A stretch of 64,000 bases of DNA, from the NCBI GenBank assembly GCA_006503475.1, contig RSEH01000063.1:115584-179583 (forward strand), given 5' to 3'. Positions 12,647-23,495 of this stretch are shown here, one piece after another. Each line of letters opens with the position of its first letter. The first letter of the stretch is position 1. The translations under genes and the position numbers were made by a program. The stretch is from Stentor roeselii. Taxonomy: Eukaryota > Ciliophora > Heterotrichea > Heterotrichida > Stentoridae. The notes under the pieces were generated by a model, which was not told the origin of the DNA, searched no databases, and worked only from the letters and a program-made list of their open reading frames with translations.

Positions 12647-15600
12647 ATGATCTTTTTCTTCTTACTTTCTCTTTCCTCATCATTTCCTACAGTTTTCATT
12701 CCAAGCACAAAGTCTCCCCCAGCAGCCCGAAGTCAATCATTAATGAACTACTTACAACCAAGGTCATCTTTATTAATCTTCGGAGGTTGGAACGGTGAAT
12801 CCAGCTTCAACGACCTTTGGGAGTTTTCCTTGAATTCCCTTACCTGGTCCAAGATCCTTCCATCATCACTTGAAGTTCCAGGTAAGCCTTATTCAGAACC
12901 CCGATACAATTTAGGAGGATTTTCCAGTCCAACAGATGAAAAATTATACATATTCGGAGGTGTTACATCATTAGGACCTGAAAATGATTTCTGGGAATTC
13001 GATTTCAACAGCATGAAATGGGAAAGATTAAAAACTTTTTCAACACCTTCGCCTCGTCATTATTTTGGATTTACTACTTATTCGATATCTGATACGATTT
13101 TCTTCGTTGTGCAAGGTGGGCTTACCTTTAAAGGAGCTGTTAATGATATGTTTAGGTGAGGGATAATTAGATTGAATTTCACTGGGCTTCATTGGGAAAA
13201 ACTTCCTGGAAATGGAGAAATTCCTGAACCTTGCTTTGGACCTGTTTTAGAGTTTTATGATGGAAAGATCTTACAAGCTGCTGGCGCTAGTGAAAGTGGA
13301 AAGAATTGTTTACCTTACTTGTATAGCTACTCTCTTGAAAGTCTTGAATGGTCTGTTATTTCGGATAAGGACAGCTCGTTTGAATGTGTTGAGTTAACTC
13401 AAAGTTATATTTACCAAAACGAGTTATTTATTGTATTTGGCTGGAATTACATAAAAAACGAAGACTCTTCTGAGGTTTATAAGATAAATCTTGTGAATGA
13501 GAATAAAAAGTGGGAAAAAATTAGTATTTGGCCTGAACTTGCTGGAGACGCCTTTTGTTTTACGACTGTTGGTAAAGTCGGGTACTTCTTTGGAGGGTTC
13601 AGTTCAACTTTGCAAAGTCATACAAATCAACTGAGCAGGATAGATTTAGACAAAAGACTTCATTTCCGTATTAACCCGAACATTTTTTTACCCAAACCAA
13701 GAACTCATCATTCTATGGTTGTTTTGAATGCGAAATTCTATGTCTTTGGAGGAGTTGACTCTAATTTGCTTTTTAATGATCTTTGGACTTTTGATATCTT
13801 GAAAAATCTGTGGGAACAAGTAAATGCGAAGGGAGAGGGACCTGCTCCAAGACATTCTCATGCAGCTAATGCTGAAGGAGATACTTTTGTTGTCTGGGGA
13901 GGGGAAGGGTTGAATGGACTTCGAGATGATATGTTTATTTTTAACTCTATTACTTCATACTGGACTCAGCTGATTTCTTCATCATCTGATAAACCTAGCC
14001 CTTCGAAGGGTGCTTGTTTGGTGTTAAAAAGCTTGAAAGTTTATATTTTCGGAGGAAAACGAGAATCTGATTTTTCAAATGAGCTTTGGATTTATGATAT
14101 CGGTGCCGACAAATTCGAACTCCTCTCATCTGGCCCTTTAAAACTGAGCTTTCCTCATTGTTGGATCGACTCTAACCTATTTTACGTTTCTCTGGGGATA
14201 TTAGAATCCGATGCGCCATCAACAGAGATATTATTTTTCAACTTTTCCTCAAAAACCTGGAAACCTTTCCACAAGCACTCATTATCAAGCAGCGATTCTG
14301 CCCAATCAAGCCAGCTGTTCATCGAAAACCAGTTGATAAGCATTGGAGGTCAGACCTGGATGCAAACTCCAATTTACAAGGTAAGCATTTTGAAAGCAGG
14401 CAATAAATTTTCAGTATTAAAGTCAGAAATAAGCTTTAATAATTTTGGATCAGCATCAAGTTATTTCAACAAGTCTTTATATATATTTGGAGGAGGAAGC
14501 GTTTCAGGAAAGACGATGTTTCTGAGACTGGGGAATAATATTTTAACGAAGATTGATGTTGATGAACTGTGCTTGGAGGATGATTGCAAGGCTTCTTGCT
14601 CTAGTGGAACGGTTTGGAATGGAAAAAAATGTGAAATCTGTGGGGAAGGGACTTATGTGGAAGAAAGGGGAAAAGAAAAATGTTTGGAATGTTTACCTGG
14701 GACTTATAACAACCAAACTGCCTCTACAAATTCATATCAATGCCTGCCTTGTCCTGAAGGAACTTTCAATGAATTTAAAGCGGCTTCAAGTTGCAAGTCT
14801 TGCCCGGATAATAAATACTGTCCGATTAGAAGTATCAAGCCATTAGAAAAAGTTTTATCTGAACAAAGCGAGTCGTTTCAGCCAGTTTTATATGAACAGC
14901 CAGATCTCAGTGAAACTTTGCTGATTTACCGAGTTGTAGTAAGCGCTCCGTTGATTTTACTTCTAATTATTTTCATCAGCATCAAAAAACTTCGAGAAAA
15001 ATTTCAACATATCGACATGTTCAGCCAAAAACATCAAAACTACGAGAATGATTATGTTGTAAAGAAAAAAACAATGATCGGGGCTTGTTTTTCGGTTTTA
15101 TTCGTTATCAGTGCGTTGCTTCTGACTTGCTCAGCAGTTCTTAGCTACTTAAAAGCAAATATTCATGAAACTAAAGGCCAGGTGCCTTTAGTCGTGTTGG
15201 AATCTGATGTTTCTTCGTTTATAGCTGAAGATATTACCTTGAAACTTACTTTTATATCATATGGAGGGGAATGTGAATTGAATTCTAAATGTAATTCTTT
15301 GATTTCTTTCACTTTTTCTAATATTTTTTGTTCAGATACTTCAGTGTCGTGCAAAATGACTGATGATGACACCTGCTCTATTATTTTATTGTGTAAATCA
15401 GGAGAAATCAAAACAAGTGCCAAGATTTTTTTTTCTCTTAAAGAAACTTTAAGCTACTCATCTGAAATTAAAGTGAATTTGACTTCTAGTTCTTCAATTC
15501 CTGGACAAATCAGCTCGATTTTGTCTGTTTTGGCTTCTGATAGTGGAAATGTGTTTATTGGGTCAGTTGCGAGTCGGTTTTACTTTTTAGCGATTCCTTC

Positions 15601-16000
15601 TTTGTTTAAATCGGAGTCTTCTGAATGGAAAAGTAAGGACACCGGATACCATATCTCCGAGAAAAGCAGTCCTTTACCAGGGAGTCAATTCACCCCTGTG
15701 GAATTGCCAGCTGTTTCTTATCTCAACGTCGAAGTAAACATCGAAACCAGCTCCAACGCTCTATTAACTCAAAGAGTATTGAAACAAGACTTCGTAATTT
15801 TTGTAGGAGCTTTTCTTGGAAGTGCTTCAGGTCTTTTTGCAATCGCTGGATTCGCTATGAGTTTTTTTGAGAAGCAGGTAGAAAAGTTTGTGAATAGGAA
15901 GAAATTGAATGCGGTTTCTAAACAAGTTCATGAAAAGGAGGTGGTTGTTAGGAAATCGAATATTCTGGAAACGACGAAGATTGAGGTATGGGGAAAGTGA
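12647..16000 (+). CDS. Kelch-repeat, GCC2/GCC3-like cysteine-rich, three-TM surface protein (copy B)
   Basis: After removal of two 15-nt introns at the same positions as in copy A, the protein is about 1,107 residues. It has the same order: signal peptide (MIFFFLLSLSSSFP), kelch propeller motifs (IFGGWNG, YVFGGVDS, IFGGK), a Cys-rich GCC-like stalk (CSSGT, CEICGEGTY, CLPCPEGT, CPDNKYC), helices near 748-771, 799-825 and 1039-1065, and a beta-rich loop between helices 2 and 3. The basic C-terminal tail differs from copy A and is longer. The two copies are clearly homologous along their whole length, so this is a tandem duplication. A broken third copy lies at the right edge of the window. Confidence 0.88.
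12882..12896 (+). other. 15-nt intron 1 of kelch copy B
   Basis: gtaagccttattcag, phase 1. It contains no stop and would read as GKPYS. Its position matches the stop-containing intron 1 of copy A exactly. Confidence 0.85.
13156..13170 (+). other. 15-nt intron 2 of kelch copy B
   Basis: gtgagggataattag, phase 2, in-frame TGA. Same position as intron 2 of copy A. Confidence 0.92.
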
Positions 16001-16437
16001 TTAATAAGATAGGTTGTTGTCTATGAACTGATGATTACTCTTTTGATGTAAGTATCTTTGGAGATTACTGGAAAGATTATGCAATCAAGTTTAGGGAATT
16101 ACTTATTTTCGGTTTTATTAATTTTTTAATCTGAATACAAAGCCAGCTTGCTGAATATGAAGATTAAACTGAAATTGTTTGATACTATATTGAAAGTTTG
16201 ATATTACTATCACTTCAGTATAAAGGACATACAGCTGAGATTTCGAAAAAGTTTCAGCTTAATTTATCTAATTATTTGTATTTAAACAATTCTGAATTAT
16301 CCTGGGTATCTTAACACCTTGTTACCAATGATCAGATAATAATTCTTAAAAAATACTCATTTATGTTCTTTTCTACATATATGAATATTCTGAAATCAAA
16401 TATATCATCCTCTTAGCTTTTCTCTGCCTTTAGCGTC
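16001..16437. other. Intergenic region
   Basis: AT-rich 3' flank of kelch copy B. No gene seen. Confidence 0.55.
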
Positions 16438-16813
16438 ATGTTCCTTTCAATTAAAATACTGCCTCTCTTGGTAATTATTTCATCCTTAATATTTCTGAAC
16501 TGTTCTAATGAGCTCAAATTATTAAAAAGGCTGCCTTAGGAGTTAAAAAAGAATTCAATTCAAGGAATATTGACAAAAGAAGCTGCTCAGTCTTCAAGAA
16601 AGGATTAAAATTAAAAATGGTCTCCGTAAGCATGGTTTTCACGAAATTGCGTATTACCAAATCATCGAGTTTCTTGTTACCAGTAATAAAACATATTGTG
16701 CATGCAATCTTTTAAAGTGTGATACCAAACTGCTGAAAATGCAAGGATTCATATATTTTATAGAAAAGACAGTGCTTCTATTGCAAAAGATTAAAAAAAA
16801 TTCCCTTTTATAA
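16438..16813 (+). pseudogene. Possible decayed small secreted-protein gene
   Basis: ATG at 16438 opens a signal-peptide-like start (MFLSIKILPLLVIISS) that stops after about 33 codons. A second frame then looks coding (KAALGVKKEF...RSCSVFKKGLKLK). Near 16617, at an A-run, sense shifts to a third frame containing HGFHEIAYYQIIEFL and CACNLLKC, ending at TAA 16811-16813. The pattern suggests one small secreted Cys-containing protein broken by frameshifts. No family recognised; it may also be chance. Confidence 0.25.
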
Positions 16814-17926
16814 TAACTATGTAAGCGCATATCTGGGTATCAGCAGTTTTGGAATTTGCTGACAGTGGTCGAATTTTTATCTTACTTGAGTTGGGATTAT
16901 AGTTATAATTATAGGATATTGAGATTTTTTTCATCAACAAGTCTCATTGAATAAATCACGGTGAAAGTGATGATGGGACATTTTGTTATCAGATCTCTAG
17001 AATTGCTTAGAAATTAAGATCGAACCTGTGGACTCTCTAGGCAAATTTTATCGAAACAAGAGTGTGTTAATAATATTAAAATAGTTAATTTTTTTTATGT
17101 TAAAATATATAGTATAGGTAGAGAATAATCATTTATTATTAAGAACACATTCAACAATTTTTTTATATTTTTACCTCTATATAAAGAAAACATACATTTA
17201 TGCATTTGAATGTGAAACCTGTATGACAAAAACTTAACTTTGATCTGGTTATGAAAATTTTATGATAATTTTTCTAAGATTTTTTATCATTTGTATGATA
17301 TTTTTTTTTATTTAGAAATTTATAGTATCCTACCTTGAATCAATCTATACACTAATAGTTAATATTTTACATTTGAGTATCATCTGATACAATTTATAAT
17401 CAAAATTATTATATATGCATTTGAACCAATCTAGATTAGGATGTTTCCTATTTGACTATTATTAGATAGATTTTAATCATGATTCAATTAAATTTTCAAG
17501 CTTACTTAGTTCAAGATCAATCGAAATAACATTATTTAAAGACATTATCAAGCTTTCTTAATTCAAGATCAATCAAAATAACATTTAATTCAAAGTATTT
17601 TCAAATAATATGAATTAATCCTCAGTGTATTAATAATTTTCCTTACCAGGACAAATATATAACCTGTATGCATAAACTCTGAAAAAAAAATTACAATAAT
17701 TTTCTGTTTACGATTTTCCAAAAATCCTTTGTAATTACCTATCTAAGCCGTGAAGCATAAGCCAAATATCCAAAAAAATACCAGTTTAATTAAAATATAA
17801 ATCCTAAATAATCTAAATTAAAAATTGTCTAAAAATCTGATCTAAAAGATCATAGAGACGTCTAGATGTATTCCTAGTACAAGAATATAAACCAATTCAT
17901 TAAGTTTGATTAATTTTAAATAATAT
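16814..17926. other. Long AT-rich intergenic region
   Basis: No frame with coding character and no RNA gene recognised. Contains the direct repeat at 17498-17590 and many homopolymer A/T runs. Confidence 0.55.
17498..17590. repeat. Two-copy direct repeat
   Basis: A ~38-bp unit starting caagctt and containing ttcaagatcaatc occurs at about 17498 and again at about 17549 (51-bp offset) with a few mismatches. Confidence 0.6.
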
Positions 17927-18364
17927 TTACTCTACTTTGACATGAAGGTTCGCTTCTTTGTCCCTGGGAAAAGTGGTTGCAGTGAATAATATCTTAGATT
18001 CTTTAGATTCTTCATTGTTATCTTTTTTACCTTGCAAATGAATCGCCTCTGATGGGCATTCAGACAACGGGATGTCAGGATTTTTAATGAATTCATTCGG
18101 AAGAATTGATGCTTCCGTGTCTATTGAATTCGACATTTCGTTGTTTGTGAGATCAGTTGCAAGAATAGATTCTTCATAAAAGAATCCTAAAAACTGTTTC
18201 CAATCGGAATTTGAAAGATTTTCCTCGTTGGGTAAATGAGAAACTATTGTCGCATTGCAAATAGATTCTCCTGCTTCATCTTGTATAACAATACTAGATG
18301 AAAGTTCTTCGTTATTTTCTAGATGAGCTAATTTAGGGAGATTCTCATTTGTGTGGTCATACAT
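17927..18364 (-). CDS. Hypothetical acidic protein
   Basis: A 145-residue frame starting at the first ATG (MYDHTNENLPK). The frame stays open slightly further upstream but only with non-ATG codons. The protein is Glu/Asp/Asn/Ser-rich, has no helix or signal peptide that I can see, and matches no family I recognise. The C-terminal part (FTATTFPRDKEANLHVKVE) is the least low-complexity piece. It stands alone between two long spacers. An upstream exon joined by a 15-nt intron is possible but I could not place one. Confidence 0.45.
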   Translation of the reverse strand: MYDHTNENLPKLAHLENNEELSSSIVIQDEAGESICNATIVSHLPNEENLSNSDWKQFLGFFYEESILATDLTNNEMSNSIDTEASILPNEFIKNPDIPLSECPSEAIHLQGKKDNNEESKESKILFTATTFPRDKEANLHVKVE

Positions 18365-19148
18365 CTGTAGTTGTTTTTCTCTAATTATCAAAGAATTAGA
18401 CAATAAATTATCGATTTAAATTTGAATTCAAACTTAACTTAATGATTAAAACTCGAATAGTTTCATTATCAAGAGTTACTTCATTCGTTTCTCCAACAGT
18501 TCCGAATGTCTACTGATTCAGTATTAACAAATTCTGCCTGATTATGTTGATTTTTATTTATTATAAAAATTTAAAAATCTCTTGGTTTAATCTTGCAGAT
18601 GTGCTTATATCTTGAGAATTTAGTAATTTTATTTGCTGATAAATGAATGTTACCAGAAGGGTCAGATATAATGCATATACAATAAAAATAGGGAAAATTT
18701 TATAAACTAGATTTACACTAGCTACATACTCGAAGATTCAAGTTCAATAATACATAAATTTTAACATAGATTTATTTTACTTTCTTAAAATGTGTTTGGT
18801 CTTAGGTCCAGTAATTTGATAATATTAAATCTCAAAAACCACCATATAAACTATTCCTTCAGATAATAAAACCTTCCAACATAAATATTTTTTTATAAAT
18901 CCCATAAAAAATCCTTCAATAATTTCGACCCTCCATTAATTTTCCAATTTCCCCATAAATTGTTAATTCAAAGAAGTAAAAACCTAAAAAATCTTAAAAA
19001 CTATTCTAAAAAATCCCAATCATCAACCAACCCTTCAACTCCATTCATCCAACTAATCCCCTTCATTCAACCCTCCTAAACTCCTCCAAACCCTTAAAAT
19101 CCCGAACCCTTAAATCATACAAAAACTCCTAAAATCAGTTGAATATAA
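18365..19148. other. Intergenic region upstream of the ABC transporter
   Basis: No gene seen. The last ~200 bases before 19149 are strongly G-poor and A/C-rich, the composition seen before other + strand genes here. Confidence 0.55.
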
Positions 19149-22100
19149 ATGGAAGCCGCATCGACTGAAACAAAACCCTCATCAGCCGATTCCAACCCTT
19201 CCGCAAGTTTCAGAGTTTTATTCAAATACGCATCATGCCTTGACTACCTTCTGATGTTAATCGGCACATTAGGTGCCTTCGGGATGGGTATTCTTCAACC
19301 ATTATTCTTCATGTTTATGGCAGAATTTTTCAACGGTAACAGCAGTGGAAATTCATTTTACGATAACTCAATGGAAGTAGTGACCCTTCTATTGATATTA
19401 GGAGCAGTTTTCACTGTTTGTGGATGGGTCGCCGTTGTTTGCTGGGTGACTGTTGGCTCCCGACAGGCAAAGGTCTACCGAGAAAAGTACTTCCGCGCGG
19501 CGCTTAACATCGACGCTGCCTGGTACGACAGCAAGTCCATCGCGGAGATCCCAGGGCTGATATCCAGCGATTCCTTGAAAGTCGAGAGGGCAACAGGTGA
19601 CAAAATGGTGATTTTCTTGTTTACCTCTTCTATGGTAGTTAGTTCCTATATCATTGCACTTATTTTAGCTACTCAACTCACACTTCTTTGCTTGTTCTTC
19701 GCACCTTTCGTCATTTTCGGACTTGTAATGCTGAATCGAGGAGCTGAACAAGCAGCGAAGGCAGCTGACACTTCTTATCGCAAGGCAGGCGGCATTGCAG
19801 AGGAAGCTCTTCAAGAGATCAAAACAGTCGCGTCTTTAAACGGACAGAAACATGAAACTAAAAAGTACGTCCAAGCACTTAAGGAAAATCAAGACTCAAT
19901 GAAGAACCAAGGCCTGAAAATCGGAGTCGGAATGGGCTTCGCGATTATTTCTTTTTTATTCATGATGGCTTTTTGCTATATGGTCGGCGCCAAGTTCATG
20001 AACGAAGAGTATTACAACTGGGGAGATAACGAAAAGTTCAACATCGGAAAAATCATCATTGCCATGTTCATCGCAGTTCTAGCTTTTAACAATATGGGAA
20101 CTTTAGTACCAGGGTTTAAAATGATATCAGAAGGAAAAATCGCAGCAGGTAGAATCCAGGAGTTTATTCATGTGAAAAGTCAGCTGAAATCAGGAAATCT
20201 TCAAACTACAATAGTTGGAGAAATCGAGTTTCACAAGGTTAAATTCGCTTATCCCACCGCTAAAGATACAAGAGTTTTAAAAGGCCTGAGCTTCAAGCTC
20301 AGGCCAGGAGAACGACTGGGAATCGTGGGGGCGACAGGTTCAGGAAAAAGCACTGTGATCCAGTTACTTCTTCGTTATTATGAACAAGACTCAGGGACCA
20401 TCACAATCGACGGCGTCGACATCAGAGACTTCGACATAAAATTCTTAAGAGAAAATATTTCAGTTGTTTCTCAAGAACCTGTCTTGTTCAATGAGTCCAT
20501 CGCTGAAAACATTCGTTATGGAAAACTTGAAGCGAAAGACAAGGAAATTAAAAGAGCTGCGAGAAGAGCTGGTGCTTTGGAGTTTATTGAAACTTTACCG
20601 GACAAGTTCGACACGAAATGCGGTTCGAAAGGTTCTCAGCTTTCAGGAGGTCAGAAGCAAAGAATTGCCATTGCTCGAGCAATTATAAGAAAACCGAAAA
20701 TTCTTTTACTTGATGAAGCTACAAGTGCACTTGACCGTCGAACTGAAAGACAAGTAGTTGAATCTATTGAAAATGCTTTTCCTGAATGTTCTAGAATCAC
20801 TGTTGCTCAGAATCTCTTGACTATTAAGGACTCTACGAAAATTATTATGATTGAAAAAGGGAAACTTGTGGAACAAGGCACTCATGATGAATTGATTGAA
20901 ATGCAAGGAGCTTATGAGAAGTTATTTAAAATGCAGGAATTGCAAATGAAGGAAAGTCAAAATACTTTTGATGAAGAAAGTGAAAAAAGCTTTGAAGAAT
21001 TAAAGGTTGAGGAAAAACCTTTGGATAAAGAAGAGGAAAAAGTTTTGAAAAATGTGGCGTTGAAGAAAATGATGGTTATTGGAAAGACTGAAAAAAAATG
21101 GCTTTTGCTTGGATGTCTTGGGTCTGTTGTTGTTGGAGCTTTTGATCCTTTGGCTGGGGGATTGATGAGTGGACTTCAAATCGCCAATTTAGGAGGGACT
21201 GATAAAAATGAGAGACTTGAGAAGAGTATTCGATATGGATACCTTCTTATCATTTTTTCGGTCATTATCTTCTGTGGGCTTATTCTTCAGTCTATTAGTT
21301 ATCCCAGAATGAGCGCTAATGTTGTTTCAAAAATCAGACAAAAAAGCTTTCGCTCCATCATCGGTTTCAACGCCGGTTTCTTCGACCTTCCCGAGAACAA
21401 CTGCAGTGCCTTATCAGCAAAGTTAAACATCGACTGCCAACTAGTAAACAGTTTATCCGGAGGTATCCTTGGTCTATTCCTAGGAATCTTCACCTCTCTC
21501 TGCAGTGCTCAAATAATCGCCGGTATCTACGCATGGCGCATGTCCCTAATAGTCCTTGCGATATTCCCAATAATGATCTTCGCAATAACTGCAAATTTCA
21601 TGGCCCAAATGGTGGGTGTAGTGAAATTTAACTACGAGAACGAAAACGCAGTAGCTTCCGACGTGATTTTAAACTACAGGACCACTAAAGCGTTTAACTT
21701 AGAACAAGTCATGGAAAAAAGGTACCTCGTGCCAGTGTTGGTCGAAACGAAAGCGACTCAAAAGCGCTCTATCGGGGCAGGGCTCTCCTACGGCCTGGGC
21801 TTCGGGATTTTATTCTACGTTTACGCTCTGCTCTTCTGGTACGGGGCAAAACTCGTTGATGAAGGGACGAACACCTTTAAAGAAATGATCGTCGCCATGA
21901 TCACTGCACTTGTCGCCACTGACTCTTTTTTCCACGCGGGGGTCTTCGCCCCTGACATGAAAAACGGCTTCGAAGCAGGAAAAAGACTTTTTAAGGTCAT
22001 CGAGTACATCCCTTCAATTTACATCAGGTCGAAAGAAGGGTTGAAAAATGAGATCTCTGGAAAGATCGAGTTTAAAAATATCAACTTTTCTTATCCTAAC

Positions 22101-22775
22101 AGAAATTACATGGCGCTTAAAGATGTCAGCTTTCTTCTTCCTGCAGGTAAATCTCTCGGCATCATCGGAAGGACAGGTTCAGGAAAGTCAACCATCATGC
22201 AACTCATCCTCAGACAATACGACCCTGTCGACGGAAATATAAAAATTGACGGGATTGATTTAAAAGAACACAACTTAAAACATCTTCGATCAAAAATTAG
22301 CGTCGTCAGTCAAGAACCTGTCTTGTTTTCTGGAAGTATTTCAGAGAATATCGCTTATGGCATTCAAGCAGATGATGAAAAAATTAAAGAAGCTGCGAAA
22401 AAAGCTCAGGCCCTTGAGTTTATTTTAGATCATCAGGATGGATTTGATAGGGAAGTTGGGAATAAAGGAAGTCTGCTCAGTGGAGGTCAGAAACAAAGAA
22501 TTGCGATTGCCAGAGCTATTATTAGGAATCCAGCGATTTTACTTATGGATGAAGCAACTAGTGCATTGGATAGCAACACGGAAAATGAAGTACTGGGAAA
22601 TATCAGGAAACTTATCAGTGAAGCCACTTGTGTCATTGTTGCACATCGACTTAAGACTATTGATAATTGTGATCTTGTCATGGTTATGGAAAGTGGAAAA
22701 GTTGTGGAGTTTGGGGAAAGGAATGAACTGAAGATGAGGGGAGGATATTATGCGGATATGATTAAGGCTCAGTAA
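19149..22775 (+). CDS. ABCB-type (P-glycoprotein-like) full ABC transporter
   Basis: 1,208 residues in the order TMD1-NBD1-TMD2-NBD2, the usual size of a full ABCB/MDR exporter. NBD1 has Walker A GATGSGKST (~394), signature LSGGQKQR (~498), Walker B ILLLDEATSALD (~518). NBD2 has GRTGSGKST (~1007), LSGGQKQR (~1110), ILLMDEATSALD (~1129) and H-loop VAHRL (~1163). In NBD1 the H-loop reads VAQNL, so the switch His is Gln at residue 554 (codon 20808-20810). Both catalytic Glu are present. It probably exports hydrophobic compounds across the plasma or a vacuolar membrane, with one weakened ATP site if the substitution behaves as in other asymmetric ABC proteins. Substrate unknown. Confidence 0.95.
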   Translation: MEAASTETKPSSADSNPSASFRVLFKYASCLDYLLMLIGTLGAFGMGILQPLFFMFMAEFFNGNSSGNSFYDNSMEVVTLLLILGAVFTVCGWVAVVCWVTVGSRQAKVYREKYFRAALNIDAAWYDSKSIAEIPGLISSDSLKVERATGDKMVIFLFTSSMVVSSYIIALILATQLTLLCLFFAPFVIFGLVMLNRGAEQAAKAADTSYRKAGGIAEEALQEIKTVASLNGQKHETKKYVQALKENQDSMKNQGLKIGVGMGFAIISFLFMMAFCYMVGAKFMNEEYYNWGDNEKFNIGKIIIAMFIAVLAFNNMGTLVPGFKMISEGKIAAGRIQEFIHVKSQLKSGNLQTTIVGEIEFHKVKFAYPTAKDTRVLKGLSFKLRPGERLGIVGATGSGKSTVIQLLLRYYEQDSGTITIDGVDIRDFDIKFLRENISVVSQEPVLFNESIAENIRYGKLEAKDKEIKRAARRAGALEFIETLPDKFDTKCGSKGSQLSGGQKQRIAIARAIIRKPKILLLDEATSALDRRTERQVVESIENAFPECSRITVAQNLLTIKDSTKIIMIEKGKLVEQGTHDELIEMQGAYEKLFKMQELQMKESQNTFDEESEKSFEELKVEEKPLDKEEEKVLKNVALKKMMVIGKTEKKWLLLGCLGSVVVGAFDPLAGGLMSGLQIANLGGTDKNERLEKSIRYGYLLIIFSVIIFCGLILQSISYPRMSANVVSKIRQKSFRSIIGFNAGFFDLPENNCSALSAKLNIDCQLVNSLSGGILGLFLGIFTSLCSAQIIAGIYAWRMSLIVLAIFPIMIFAITANFMAQMVGVVKFNYENENAVASDVILNYRTTKAFNLEQVMEKRYLVPVLVETKATQKRSIGAGLSYGLGFGILFYVYALLFWYGAKLVDEGTNTFKEMIVAMITALVATDSFFHAGVFAPDMKNGFEAGKRLFKVIEYIPSIYIRSKEGLKNEISGKIEFKNINFSYPNRNYMALKDVSFLLPAGKSLGIIGRTGSGKSTIMQLILRQYDPVDGNIKIDGIDLKEHNLKHLRSKISVVSQEPVLFSGSISENIAYGIQADDEKIKEAAKKAQALEFILDHQDGFDREVGNKGSLLSGGQKQRIAIARAIIRNPAILLMDEATSALDSNTENEVLGNIRKLISEATCVIVAHRLKTIDNCDLVMVMESGKVVEFGERNELKMRGGYYADMIKAQ

Positions 22776-23079
22776 AGTACTATTTTTTAGTTTAAGATTA
22801 GGAAGGTTATGGAATTTGGGATAGAGGTGGGTTTGGATATAAGGGATTAATTTTAGGATGGGATGTTTTTAGTTGTGATGGTGAAAATAGGGTGAAGGTT
22901 TTTTTTGATTGTTGTTTGGAAGAATTTTTAATTTCTACATTTATAGAAAACTTTGATATAATTCTTTTTGTATCAATGAGGATTTATAGGGGCATTTTGG
23001 GATGCAGGATATTTGATCAAGGTTAAATTTTACATTTGCTCAAGCTTCAACTTTACGATTGCTCAAAAATTAGATTATA
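22776..23079. other. Intergenic region
   Basis: 3' flank of the ABC transporter; the first ~150 bases are markedly T/G-rich and C-poor. No gene seen. Confidence 0.55.
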
Positions 23080-23229
23080 ATGGATAATCAAAGAAGAGAA
23101 GTTGATTCAGAAGACGAAGCCACAACCCCTGCCAACCTCAGAGAAGCCAGCCGGAGAGTTTACGAAAAATTAGCTTCTCAACTATTTGACTTTGAGAAAG
23201 CAATTGAAGAAGCCACAGATCCGACTTGA
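23080..23229 (+). CDS. Small 49-residue hypothetical protein
   Basis: ATG at 23080 (MDNQRREVDSEDE) to TGA at 23227-23229. The sequence is charged and probably helical in its second half (LREASRRVYEKLASQLFDF). Composition is more GC-rich and codon-like than the flanking spacers, and the frame ends just before an inverted repeat with a T-run. No family recognised. It could be a real micro-protein or part of a longer spliced gene. Confidence 0.5.
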   Translation: MDNQRREVDSEDEATTPANLREASRRVYEKLASQLFDFEKAIEEATDPT

Positions 23230-23263
23230 TTAGATTAGATAATTAGCTTTATAGATAATGTAT

Positions 23264-23295
23264 AACCAGACCAAGTAGCATCGATCTGGTTTTTT
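23264..23295 (+). terminator. Inverted repeat followed by a T-run
   Basis: aaccaga (23264-23270) pairs perfectly with tctggtt (23285-23291) around a 14-base loop, and the T-run continues to 23295. It lies 35 bases after the stop of the 49-residue ORF. It may be a 3'-end element or a small RNA terminator. The role is inference. Confidence 0.35.
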
Positions 23296-23495
23296 ATAAA
23301 AAAAAACAATAAACTATTACATTCCTTAATAATCTAATTTTTCAACATTTGACTCATGAATCGTTTTGATAATGATTTAGAATTATTCCTTTAGTAATTG
23401 AATAGAGATTAATCATCCTTCAAGGCATGAATTTTTTTAATATTAAGTCGTTGAACAGTTATAAAGACTTAAAAAAACATTGATTATAGTAAAAG

